This document shows, one piece after another, positions 19,605 to 27,547 of a stretch of 64,000 nucleotides of DNA. Below the pieces are notes generated by a model. It worked only from the letters and a program-made list of their open reading frames with translations. It did no database searches and was not told where the DNA came from. The stretch's first letter is position 1. Each line of letters opens with the position of its first letter. This DNA comes from Novosphingobium profundi. Lineage in GTDB: Bacteria; Pseudomonadota; Alphaproteobacteria; Sphingomonadales; Sphingomonadaceae. The stretch covers positions 171,071 to 235,070 of the forward strand of contig NZ_JABWCU010000011.1 in NCBI RefSeq assembly GCF_018491765.1, read 5' to 3'. A program made the position numbers and the translations under genes.

Positions 19605-20369
19605 ATGCACGATACGACGCGCCTTGCGGGGCGTACGCTCATGATCACGGGCGCATCCTCGGGCCTCGGCGCGCACGTCGCCCGGCTGGCGGCACACAGC
19701 GGGGCGCGTGTCGCGCTCGTCGCCCGGCGCGAGGGGGCGCTTGCGCGTCTTGCCGGTGAGATCGGCGAGGCGGGCGGCGAAGCGCTGGCCCTGGAGGCGG
19801 ACGTCGCCAACGAAGCCCAGATGATCGACGCGTTCGACCGCGTCGAGGCACGGTGGGGGCCGGTTTCCTCGGTGCTGGTGAACGCAGGTGTCAACCGCAG
19901 CGGGCGGGCGGTGGATCTTTCCGTCGAGGATCTCGACACGGTCTTCGCGATCAACGTGCGCGGCGCCTTCATCGCGGCGCGCGAGGCGGCGCGGCGCATG
20001 CACGCCGCCGGGATCGCGCAGGAGGGCCGGATCGTTCTCGTTTCCTCGATCACGGCGCAGACGCAGGGCAGCGGGCTCGTCGCCTACAGCGCGTCGAAGG
20101 CGGCCGTCTCGCACCTCGGGCGCCTGCTCGCCAACGAATGGGTGCGCAGCGGCCCCAATGTCAACGTGGTCTCGCCCGGCTACTTCCGCTCCGAACTTGC
20201 GGGCGACTGGTTCGAGACCGAGGCAGGCAAGCGCCAGCTTTCGGCCATGCCGCGCGGGCGGCTGATGGAGCAGGAGGCGCTCGACGCCACGCTGCTCCAT
20301 TTGCTCTCGGACGAAAGTCGCTTCCTCACCGGCGCCGACATCCGCATCGACGACGGGCAGACGCTCTAG
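19605..20369 (+). CDS. SDR oxidoreductase (possible 4-oxoacyl-CoA / hydroxyacyl-CoA dehydrogenase)
   Basis: A 254-residue short-chain dehydrogenase: MITGASSGLGAHVARLAAHS, LVARREGALARL (a basic residue after beta-2, suggesting NADP), NAGVNRSGRAVDLS, catalytic Ser in LVSSITAQTQGSGLVAYSAS and the YSASKAA segment, then NVVSPGYFRSEL. It is the third gene of a unit with the ACAD10/11-like dehydrogenase and the kinase (gap 14 bases). By analogy with LvaD, it could interconvert a 4-oxoacyl-CoA and a 4-hydroxyacyl-CoA, preparing the substrate for phosphorylation. That role is inferred from the neighbours, since SDR sequences alone do not fix the substrate. It ends flush against the convergent M24 gene. 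Confidence 0.82.
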   Translation: MHDTTRLAGRTLMITGASSGLGAHVARLAAHSGARVALVARREGALARLAGEIGEAGGEALALEADVANEAQMIDAFDRVEARWGPVSSVLVNAGVNRSGRAVDLSVEDLDTVFAINVRGAFIAAREAARRMHAAGIAQEGRIVLVSSITAQTQGSGLVAYSASKAAVSHLGRLLANEWVRSGPNVNVVSPGYFRSELAGDWFETEAGKRQLSAMPRGRLMEQEALDATLLHLLSDESRFLTGADIRIDDGQTL

Positions 20370-21605
20370 TCACCGCCCGATCGTCAGGTAGGGCGAGCCG
20401 CGAAGGTTGAGCGCCTCGCAGCCGTTTTCGGTGATCAGCCAGAGATCCTCGAGGTGCACGTTGCCGCCCGCATCGAGATGCAGCACGGGGCAGTCGACGC
20501 TGAGGATCATGTCCTTCTCGATCAGATGGTCGTCCTTGCGGAAATGGAGAGCATCCCCGGCATAAGCCTCGTCGGTGTGGTAGAGGCCCACGCTGTGCGG
20601 CGAGCAGGGAATGGCAATGTCGTAGCCGGCCCTGGCAACGGCTTCCTGACCGATCCGGCGTACGTCCGAATAGCGAAGTCCCGGACGCAGCGCGTTCGCG
20701 ACGGCATCGTTGGCGACCTGCGCGGCTTCGACCATGCGCAGGATCACCGGGTCGGGTTCGCCGACGAAGACGGTGCGGCCATAGTCGCCGTGGTAGCCTG
20801 CATAGTGGCTGACGGCGTCGATCTGGAAGCTGCGCCCTTCGCGGATCACCCCGTCGCGCTTGCGGATCGTCATGCTGTCGGTGGAGAGGAACAGCGGGAT
20901 GCCGCCGCGCTTGCCGGTTTCGGTGTAGAAGGCGATGCGCAAGGCCTCGTACGTGTCGCCGGGCGAGACCGACTGGATCGCGGCGATTGCGGCGTCGGCG
21001 TTGTTCTGCGCGGCGATCCGCATGAGCGCGATTTCGGCGGGCGACTTGATCATGCGGATCGTGCGCAGCAGCGGCGCGGCGGGAGTATAGGCGAGGCGTT
21101 CGCCAAGCAAGGCCGCGATGATCGGGGAATCGGTGGCGATCCGGCCGCTAAGCCCCTGTGTCGCCGCGCGCAGCGCCGCGCTGGCATCGGGGTGCGCGGG
21201 ATGGCGCTCGAGCACGTCGAGCGTGGCTTCCTGCGCGAAATGGTCGAGCGCGTCGGGCCGACCGCCGGGCGGCATCGAGAGGAACATCGGCGGGGCGGCA
21301 TCGCCGTCAAGTCCATCGGGCGCGGTGTAGAGCACGATGTCGACCGGGCTTCCGGCGGGAGGCGCGCCGACGTCGTGGAGGTAGTGGATGAACTGGCTCG
21401 AGATCAGCGTGACCGGCGCGCTCGCATCCACCGGCACGATGGCGAAGGCGACTCCGGCCTGGCCCATCGCGACGAGCTGCGGCCAGAACCCGGTCGCCTG
21501 ATAGATATTGGTCGGCTCGCTCAGGACGAGCGCGTCCACCCCGTGCTGGGTGAGGACGCGCTGGGCGACGGGGCGGTTCATCAGGGGCTGCAACGGCTCG
21601 ATCAT
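20370..21605 (-). CDS. M24-fold metalloenzyme (creatinase/prolidase-like), copy 1
   Basis: A 411-residue two-domain protein. The N-terminal creatinase-type domain contains EPTNIYQATGFW. The C-terminal pita-bread M24 domain contains possible metal ligands in QIDAVSHYAGYHGDYGRTV (two Asp), PHSVGLYHTDEAY (His) and HLEDLWLITENG (Glu). The position that is Glu in most M24 peptidases appears as Asp in ILSVDCPVL. It shares HSVGLxHTD and the same Asp change with copy 2 at 28917-30089. M24 members include Xaa-Pro peptidases, creatinase, ectoine hydrolase and the DMSP lyase DddP, so a small-molecule C-N or C-S bond is as likely a target as a peptide. No signal peptide is seen. It is divergent from the MFS gene. 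Confidence 0.8.
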   Translation of the reverse strand: MIEPLQPLMNRPVAQRVLTQHGVDALVLSEPTNIYQATGFWPQLVAMGQAGVAFAIVPVDASAPVTLISSQFIHYLHDVGAPPAGSPVDIVLYTAPDGLDGDAAPPMFLSMPPGGRPDALDHFAQEATLDVLERHPAHPDASAALRAATQGLSGRIATDSPIIAALLGERLAYTPAAPLLRTIRMIKSPAEIALMRIAAQNNADAAIAAIQSVSPGDTYEALRIAFYTETGKRGGIPLFLSTDSMTIRKRDGVIREGRSFQIDAVSHYAGYHGDYGRTVFVGEPDPVILRMVEAAQVANDAVANALRPGLRYSDVRRIGQEAVARAGYDIAIPCSPHSVGLYHTDEAYAGDALHFRKDDHLIEKDMILSVDCPVLHLDAGGNVHLEDLWLITENGCEALNLRGSPYLTIGR

Positions 21606-22014
21606 CGGTCCTGCCTTTGTCTGTGGGAGGAGGCCGGCGCAGCGCGCGAGCCTGGCGCAACGCAGGCTTGGAGCATGACGGGCGCGGCGCTACCAATCAA
21701 GAATCTCTCGCGCCGATAAGGGCTTCTTATTTCGCAGGGGCACAAGGGGGTGATAGCACGGGGCCAACGGCGGACGACGGGCGCAATGTGCCCGGCGTCG
21801 GCGCTGGTTCAAACGACCCGGCCATGGCCCGCACAAGGCGATGGCAACGGGGGATCGGGGAAGAAGCGAAGGTGACCACAAGTGCAGGGCCTATGTGCCG
21901 CTGCCGGACTGCGCTCGTGCGCTCCGGCTGTTCCGCGATGATGACCGGGCGCAGGCTTCGACAGGCCGGCATCGTGCCCTCGTTGCGGCTCTCAGCCGGC
22001 GTGGGGAAGGCCTG
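21606..22014. promoter_or_regulatory. Divergent promoter region with LysR-type palindrome (21714-21734)
   Basis: This 409-base gap separates the divergent M24 and MFS genes, and I see no convincing gene in it. It holds a perfect ATAAG-GGCTT-CTTAT palindrome at 21716-21730 within CGATAAGGGCTTCTTATTTCG. The left part, CGATAA(A/G)GG, resembles CGATAAAGG at 38329. LysR-type regulators bind such interrupted palindromes, and a LysR gene lies at the end of the plus-strand unit. Confidence 0.45.
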
Positions 22015-23343
22015 ATGGTGCCTGAGCCCGGTTCCATCCGTGAGCGCCCGGGAGCGCTGCTCGCCTGGGTGACCGTCGCCACGCTCTTCCTCGCGCAAGT
22101 CATCTCGAACATCGACAGGGGCATGCTCGCCCTGGTGATCGACCCGGTGCGCCAGGACCTCGCCATCAGCGAAATCCAGATCGCGCTGCTCCAGGGCTTC
22201 GCGTTCTCGGTCTTCTATGTGACCATCGGCCTGCCGCTCGGGGCGGTCGCGGATCGGGTCAACCGTCGCAAGCTCCTTATCGCGGGGATCGTGGTGTGGA
22301 GTATCGCCGCGATCGGGGGCGGCTTCGCGCAAGGTTTCGGGGCGATGTTCACCTCGCGCATCTTCATCGGCGTGGGCGAGGCGGTATTGGGACCTTGCGC
22401 GGTGACGATGATCAGCGACCTCTTTCCGCCCGAAAAGCGCGGGCGGCCCATGGCGCTCTACGTCTTCGGCTCGATGATCGCCTTCGGCCTCGGCTCGCTG
22501 GTAACCGGCTCGATCCTTGAGGCGGCGCCGCGCGGCGTCTTTGCAGGGCTGCCAATCATCGGCGACTTCGCGCCCTGGCGCCTGGCCTTCATCCTGACGG
22601 GCCTGAGCGGCGCGGCGATCCTGGTCGCGCTGGTATTGCTGCGCGAACCGGAACGGCGCGGCGCTTCGGGCGAGACGTTCGTCGAGGCAATGAGCTTTCG
22701 CGACGGCCTTGCCGCGATGCGCGCGCGCTGGGCGGTGTTCGTGCCGTTCTACGGCGCCCTGGCGCTGCTCGCGGTGGGCGGCTCGGTGGCGACGGGGTGG
22801 GGGGCGGTGTTCCTGACCCGCACGTTCGGACTTGCGATCGGCGAGGCCGGGCAACGGCTCGGCGCCGCGCAGATCGCCTGGGCCATTCCCGGCGCGGTTC
22901 TGGCAGGCTTCGTGATCGACCGGGTGAGCCGCCGCTATGGGCTTGCCGGGCGTGTTCGTCTCGCCGGGGTGCTGACCCTGCTGGCCATTCCCTCGGCGCT
23001 GGCGGTGTTCATCTCCGACAGCGAAGTGGCGATTGTCCTGCTGGGCTCGATCATGGCGATCCTGGCGATGTACGGCACCTGCATGCTTTCGGTCGTGGCC
23101 GAGATCGCCCCGCTGTCGCTGCGCGGCTTCGCGGTCGCGCTCTACGCTTTCGTGATGACGATGATCGGCGCCTCGCTGGGGCCGCTCGCGGTGGCGGGGC
23201 TTACCGAACATGTCTTTGCCGACCCCGCGCGCGTGGGCTGGTCGATGGCCGTGGTGGGCAGCCTCGCGCTGCTGGCCTCGGCCGCGCTGGCATTCCTTGC
23301 CGGCGGGGCGATCGTTCGTGAGGGAAAGGATCATAGACCATGA
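22015..23343 (+). CDS. MFS transporter, Spinster-like, copy 1
   Basis: A 442-residue inner-membrane transporter with about twelve hydrophobic segments. Between the first helices is ISNIDRGMLALVIDPVRQDL. The signature loop DRVNRRKLLIAGIVVWS follows helix 2-3, and GEAVLGPCAVTMISDLFPP, RGRPMALYVFGSMIAFG and WRLAFILTGLSG are typical of Spinster-type MFS carriers. These frequently import organic acids or aromatic/terpenoid compounds in sphingomonads. The start at ATG 22015 follows GGGAAGG. The downstream alpha/beta hydrolase overlaps by four bases. The second Spinster-like carrier (27548-28909) has the same layout, so the two seem to serve parallel sub-pathways. The substrate is unknown. Confidence 0.87.
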   Translation: MVPEPGSIRERPGALLAWVTVATLFLAQVISNIDRGMLALVIDPVRQDLAISEIQIALLQGFAFSVFYVTIGLPLGAVADRVNRRKLLIAGIVVWSIAAIGGGFAQGFGAMFTSRIFIGVGEAVLGPCAVTMISDLFPPEKRGRPMALYVFGSMIAFGLGSLVTGSILEAAPRGVFAGLPIIGDFAPWRLAFILTGLSGAAILVALVLLREPERRGASGETFVEAMSFRDGLAAMRARWAVFVPFYGALALLAVGGSVATGWGAVFLTRTFGLAIGEAGQRLGAAQIAWAIPGAVLAGFVIDRVSRRYGLAGRVRLAGVLTLLAIPSALAVFISDSEVAIVLLGSIMAILAMYGTCMLSVVAEIAPLSLRGFAVALYAFVMTMIGASLGPLAVAGLTEHVFADPARVGWSMAVVGSLALLASAALAFLAGGAIVREGKDHRP

Positions 23344-24167
23344 ACGCGATCGTTCGCGGCTACGTGCCAAGCCGGTTCGGACAGGTGCACTACCGCATCG
23401 TCCCCGGACCAGATGACGCACCGCCGCTTTTGTGTCTCCACCAGACGCCGAGCAACGGCGCCGATTTCGAGCCGATCATGGAGCCGCTTTCGCAAGGGCG
23501 CACGGTGATCGCTCTCGATACGCCGGGTTACGGGATGAGCGATGCGCCGCCCGAACCGGTCTCGATCGAGGAACTGGCGACGGTGGCGGACACCGCGATG
23601 CGCGACCTCGCCGCGCGCGGCGAGCTGGCCGAAGGGCCCTACGATGTCCTCGGCTTCCATACCGGCTCGCTGCTCTCGACCGAACTGGCGCGCAGCCGGC
23701 CCGAGCGCGTGCGCCGGGTGGTGGTCTTCGGCCTCGCCGCTTACGAGGCCGAAGTGCGCGCGGCCAAGCTCGCCAATCTGCGCGGCGCCTTTCCCAGGCC
23801 CGGGCCCACGCTCGAGCATGTCGAGAAGCTCTGGGCGATCATCGGCACGCTCAGCGATCCGCGTATCGGCTACGAAGAGCGCCACGTCGCGATGGCTGAG
23901 TGCCTGCGCCTCGGCGAGCGGATGCCCTGGGGCTACATCTCGGTCTACCGCTACGATTTCCTGGGCGCGATGGCCGAAGTGGAGCAGCCGGTGCTGGTCA
24001 TGAACCCCGAGGACGATCTCTGGCAGGTGACCCGCGCGACCTCGCACCTTTTCCGTAATGGGCGCAGGGTGGATTGGCCTGGCGTCGCGCACGGTGTACT
24101 CAAGCTCGAACGCGAGCGGGTCGTGGCTGTCATCGCGCAATTCCTGGGCGATCAGGCCGCCGACTGA
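23340..24167 (+). CDS. Alpha/beta hydrolase-fold protein with His at the nucleophile elbow
   Basis: A 275-residue alpha/beta-hydrolase-fold protein. The oxyanion region is LLCLHQTPSNGADFEP, and VIALDTPGYGMSDAP is the usual strand-turn. The elbow reads VLGFHTGSLLSTEL, where the G-x-nucleophile-x-G centre is His instead of Ser. The acid and base regions look conserved (NPEDDLWQV and GVAHGVLKLE). Either a neighbouring Ser/Thr substitutes or the protein uses non-hydrolytic chemistry, as some fold members do. The ATG overlaps the MFS stop. It lies between a transporter and a LysR regulator, so it probably acts early on the imported compound. Fold assignment is firm, reaction unknown. Confidence 0.8.
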   Translation: MNAIVRGYVPSRFGQVHYRIVPGPDDAPPLLCLHQTPSNGADFEPIMEPLSQGRTVIALDTPGYGMSDAPPEPVSIEELATVADTAMRDLAARGELAEGPYDVLGFHTGSLLSTELARSRPERVRRVVVFGLAAYEAEVRAAKLANLRGAFPRPGPTLEHVEKLWAIIGTLSDPRIGYEERHVAMAECLRLGERMPWGYISVYRYDFLGAMAEVEQPVLVMNPEDDLWQVTRATSHLFRNGRRVDWPGVAHGVLKLERERVVAVIAQFLGDQAAD

Positions 24168-24184
24168 TACGGAGACGAACGCGC

Positions 24185-25078
24185 GTGAACCTGGTGCAGC
24201 TCAAGCGGATGATCGCGATCTACGAGAGCGGAAGTCTGCGCAAGGCGTCCAAGGCGATCGGGATCACCCAGCCCGCGCTGACGCTCAGCATCAAGCAGCT
24301 CGAGGAAGAGTTCAACACCAGCCTGTTCGAGCGCGGTCCCTCGGGCGTGCGCCCGACCGCGATGTGCGAGCGGCTGGTGCGGCGCGCCCGCCTGATGCTG
24401 GCCGAGGAGCGGCGCATCGTCCACGAACTGACCGAAGCCGACCGGCGCCCGCGCGTCGCGATCGGGGTGCATCCCGGGCTGCACTCTCCCGCGCTGGCCA
24501 ACACCCTGCGCAGCTTTGTGGAGCAATCGCCGCCGATCGACCTCAAGCTGCGCGACGGCTACACCACGCAGCTGATCACGATGCTGGCCTCGGGCGAGAT
24601 CGACTTCGCGCTCGTCGGTGTGCCGATCGACTTCGCGGACGATGCCTACGATTTCGAACCGCTGCTCCAGCGCGACTATGCGATCGTGGCCAGGCCCGAC
24701 CATCCGCTGGTGACGGGCGATCCAGACGCGGACCCCGCCCAGTTCATGTGGGCGCAGCTCAGCGCCTACGATTCGCTCGATCCCTTCGAAACCGACGACT
24801 TCGCCGCGATGGTGCGCTCCTTCGGCTGCGGGGAAGACAGCAAGGTCGTGCGCATTTCCTCGGCCGCGCTGCACAAGTCGATGATCGTCGATGCGGGCAT
24901 GATCGGCATGATCGGCAGCGAGGCCGTCGCCGACGAACTCGCTGCGGGCACGCTCGTGCGTATCGAGGGCTCGCAGATCGCCTCGCCGGTGTTCGGCTTC
25001 GCCACGCTCAAGGACAAGTACGAGACGCGGCTGGTGCGCCAGCTCAAGGCCGCGATCCGCCGGTCCTGCGAGAACTGA
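24185..25078 (+). CDS. LysR-type transcriptional regulator, copy 1
   Basis: A 297-residue LysR-type regulator. The N-terminal winged helix is LVQLKRMIAIYESGSLRKAS then KAIGITQPALTLSIKQLEEE and LFERGPSGVRPT. A substrate-binding-type effector domain follows. It is clearly paralogous to the LysR protein at 38374-39288: both have a RxIAxYExGSxRKA helix and a GPxGxxPTxxCERL linker. GTG 24185 is used, with GGAG about ten bases upstream. The gene closes the MFS / alpha-beta hydrolase unit and probably controls it and the divergent M24 gene through the palindrome near 21716. The effector is unknown. Confidence 0.88.
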   Translation: MNLVQLKRMIAIYESGSLRKASKAIGITQPALTLSIKQLEEEFNTSLFERGPSGVRPTAMCERLVRRARLMLAEERRIVHELTEADRRPRVAIGVHPGLHSPALANTLRSFVEQSPPIDLKLRDGYTTQLITMLASGEIDFALVGVPIDFADDAYDFEPLLQRDYAIVARPDHPLVTGDPDADPAQFMWAQLSAYDSLDPFETDDFAAMVRSFGCGEDSKVVRISSAALHKSMIVDAGMIGMIGSEAVADELAAGTLVRIEGSQIASPVFGFATLKDKYETRLVRQLKAAIRRSCEN

Positions 25079-25141
25079 ACGCAGGCGCGACCTGAACCCG
25101 GCCATGCCCGCGCGCGGTGGCGCGAACACGGCCGGAGGCGT

Positions 25142-26104
25142 TCAGAGGCTGGCGAGGAAGGCGTTGAGGATACGCGCCGTTTCGCTGGGATTGTCCTGCA
25201 TCACGAAGGCGCCGGCATTCTTGACCACCTGCGTTCGCCCGTTCCTGAGCGCGGCTTCGGCGCCCTTGCGAAACTTGACATAGGCCTTGTCGAATTCGCC
25301 ATAGACCAGCAGCGTGGGGGCCGCGATGCGCGGCAGGGTGCCCGCGATGTCGGTCATGCCAACGCCCCGCTCGCTCGGCTGGATCCACTTGCCCGCCGCG
25401 CGCCGGCTGAGGATGCCTTCGGCGTTGATCTTGGCGGGATGAACGATGCCGAAGATCTTCTCGATCAGTTCGGGCGGCGTCGGCACGGGGTTGCCGTTCG
25501 CGTCGAACAGGTCGGTCTGCTTCTCGTCGATCCCGGTCCGGATTTCGTCCAGCGTCTTGCGGCCGCCCAGCGCGCAGGAGACGAGCGCGAGCGAGCGCAC
25601 GCGCTCGGGCCAGAATGCGGCGAGCGGGACCGAGAGGCAGCCGCCCAGCGAGGTGCCGATGAGGTCAACCTTGTCGAAGCCCATCTCGTCAAAGGCGCCC
25701 ACCAGCAGCGCGGCGGTTTCGCCCAGGGTCTGGATGTAAGGGGCCGCGCCGTCCCAGCGCGATCCGCCGTGGCCGGGCAGGTCGAAGGCGATGACCTGGC
25801 GGCCCTGCGCCAGCAGCGGGGCGACGAAGCGCCAGTCGGAGAGCCAGCCGCCCAGTTTGTGGAGCAGGATCACCGGCGGCACGCCGGCCTTCGCCTCGCC
25901 AACCACCGCGAAGTTGAGCGTGCCGCCGGCGCGGCGCAGCGATCCGCTGGCGGTCCATTCGCCCGCGAAGGGCAGGGCAGGCGTCGGGGCCAGTGCGCTG
26001 CTGGTGACGGGGGCGGCCTGCGAGGTCGTCGCGGCCAGGGCGGCGAGGCCGGTCCCGGCCACGGCGAGGCTCGCCCGGCTGGCGAAATCGCGACGGCTGA
26101 TCAT
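25142..26104 (-). CDS. Exported alpha/beta hydrolase-fold protein lacking the usual catalytic His
   Basis: A 320-residue protein with an N-terminal Tat-like signal (ISRRDFASR, then a hydrophobic stretch ending near TSQAAP), so a periplasmic location is likely. The alpha/beta hydrolase core is clear: ILLHKLGGWLSDWRFVAPLL, IAFDLPGHGGSRWDG, the elbow LIGTSLGGCLSVPL with Ser, and LLVYGEFDKAYVKF with the acid. Where most relatives have GH before hydrophobic residues and a Q/E-x-P (NAGHxVxxxxP), this one has KNAGAFVMQDNP. Ala replaces the catalytic His. It may be inactive, a binding protein or altered in mechanism. It is the last gene of the minus-strand unit M24-MFS-LLM-hydrolase. GGGAG precedes the ATG. 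Confidence 0.8.
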   Translation of the reverse strand: MISRRDFASRASLAVAGTGLAALAATTSQAAPVTSSALAPTPALPFAGEWTASGSLRRAGGTLNFAVVGEAKAGVPPVILLHKLGGWLSDWRFVAPLLAQGRQVIAFDLPGHGGSRWDGAAPYIQTLGETAALLVGAFDEMGFDKVDLIGTSLGGCLSVPLAAFWPERVRSLALVSCALGGRKTLDEIRTGIDEKQTDLFDANGNPVPTPPELIEKIFGIVHPAKINAEGILSRRAAGKWIQPSERGVGMTDIAGTLPRIAAPTLLVYGEFDKAYVKFRKGAEAALRNGRTQVVKNAGAFVMQDNPSETARILNAFLASL

Positions 26105-26156
26105 CGGTGCTACTCCCTGTTGGTTGTGGGTCGAATGGAAGAGGAAGGCGGCGGGC

Positions 26157-27527
26157 TCAGGCCCACATGCGCGGCTCGCGCCCAAGCGCGGGATTGGCGA
26201 CGAAGGCGTTCTCGGGACGCGCGAGCCCGAGGTTCTCGCGCAATGTGGCGCCTTCGTACTCGGTGCGGAAGAGACCGCGCTTCTGCAGGATCGGGATGAC
26301 CTGGTCGACGAAATCCTCCAGGGCGCCGGGCTGGTAGTTGGGCGAAAGCGAGAAGCCGTCGGCACCGCCCTCGCGGAACCATGTCTCGCACAGATCCGCC
26401 ACCTGCTCGGGTGTGCCCGAATAGGAGAAGCTGGCGCGGCTTACGACCACCCGCCGGGCGAGCACGCCGATCGGCAGGTCTTCCTCGCGGGCCATGCGCA
26501 CGATCGATTCCTGCACCCACTTGCCGCCGTTGGTCTCGGGCAGGTCGGGCAGGCGATCTTCGGGAGAGAGGTGCGAAAGGTCGACGCCGAGCTGGAGCGA
26601 AAGCGTGCGCAGCGCGAGCGCTTCGGGGACGAGATCGAGCAGTTCGGCTTCGGCGCGGCGGGCCTCCTCTTCGCTCGATCGCACCATGAACTGCACCGAG
26701 GGGATGACCTTGATGTGGTCCGGGTTGCGGCCGAAGGCGGCAGCGCGCGCCTTCATGTCGGCGTAGAATTCCTGCGCGACCTCGAGCGAGCGCGCGGCGG
26801 TGAAGATGAGGTCCGCCGTGCGCGCGGCGAGCGCGCGGCCTGCGCCCGACCCGCCCGCCTGAACGATGATCGGATGGCCCTGTGGCGGGCGCGCGACGTT
26901 GAGTGGTCCGGCCACCTTGAAGTGCTTGCCCTCGTGGCCGAGTTCATGGACCATTTCCGGGTCGAAGTACCTGGCCGCCGCGCGGTCGCGCAGGATCGCG
27001 CCGTCTTCCCAGCTGTCCCACAGGCCGCGCACGACGTCGACGAATTCCTCGGCGCGCTCGTAGCGCAGGGCATGGTCGAGGTTCATGTCGCGCCCGAAGT
27101 TGCGCGCTTCGCCGTCGCTGGCCGAAGTGACGACGTTCCAGCCGGCGCGCCCCTTGGTCAGATGGTCGAGCGAGGCGTAGCGCCGGGCGATGTTGTAGGG
27201 CTCGTTGTAGGTCGTCGAGGCGGTGGCGACGAGGCCGATGTGCTGCGTCACCATCGCCAGCGCGGCGAGCAGCGTGGTCGGCTCGAGCTTGCCCGCGTAG
27301 TCGGTCGCGGCGAAGGCCTCCTTGCCCGAGATTGAGGGGAAGCCCACGCTGTCGCCCGAGAAGTAGCAGTGCATCTTGCCGCGCTCGGCGGTCCGGGCGA
27401 GGTGCGCGTAGTGGGCGAAGTCGTGCTGGTCGACGGCGGGGCCGCCGGGCCAGCGCCAGCCACCCGGATGGGCGCCCGAATTGTGGATGAAAGTGGCCAG
27501 GATCATCTGGCGCTTGGGGTCGGTCAT
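26157..27527 (-). CDS. LLM-class flavin-dependent monooxygenase (NtaA/SnaA/DszA type), copy 1
   Basis: A 456-residue bacterial-luciferase-fold protein of the NtaA/SnaA/DszA/DmoA group. These use reduced FMN from a separate reductase to oxygenate N-, S- or C-compounds in the cytoplasm. Recognisable parts are the opening KRQMILATFIHNSGAHPGGW, the flavin-side VATASTTYNEPYNIARRYAS and LDHLTKGRAGWNVVTSAS, PIIVQAGGSGAGRALAARTA and the C-terminal EDFVDQVIPILQKRGLFRTE. It resembles the copy at 30402-31754 along its whole length, including YEGATLRENLGL-RPxNxF at the end. The gene lies between an MFS and an alpha/beta hydrolase gene in one unit. Nitrilotriacetate, EDTA, dimethyl sulfide or sulfone oxygenases are its characterised relatives, and the substrate here is not known. 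Confidence 0.88.
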   Translation of the reverse strand: MTDPKRQMILATFIHNSGAHPGGWRWPGGPAVDQHDFAHYAHLARTAERGKMHCYFSGDSVGFPSISGKEAFAATDYAGKLEPTTLLAALAMVTQHIGLVATASTTYNEPYNIARRYASLDHLTKGRAGWNVVTSASDGEARNFGRDMNLDHALRYERAEEFVDVVRGLWDSWEDGAILRDRAAARYFDPEMVHELGHEGKHFKVAGPLNVARPPQGHPIIVQAGGSGAGRALAARTADLIFTAARSLEVAQEFYADMKARAAAFGRNPDHIKVIPSVQFMVRSSEEEARRAEAELLDLVPEALALRTLSLQLGVDLSHLSPEDRLPDLPETNGGKWVQESIVRMAREEDLPIGVLARRVVVSRASFSYSGTPEQVADLCETWFREGGADGFSLSPNYQPGALEDFVDQVIPILQKRGLFRTEYEGATLRENLGLARPENAFVANPALGREPRMWA

Positions 27528-27547
27528 CGTTCGACTTTCGTGGAGGA

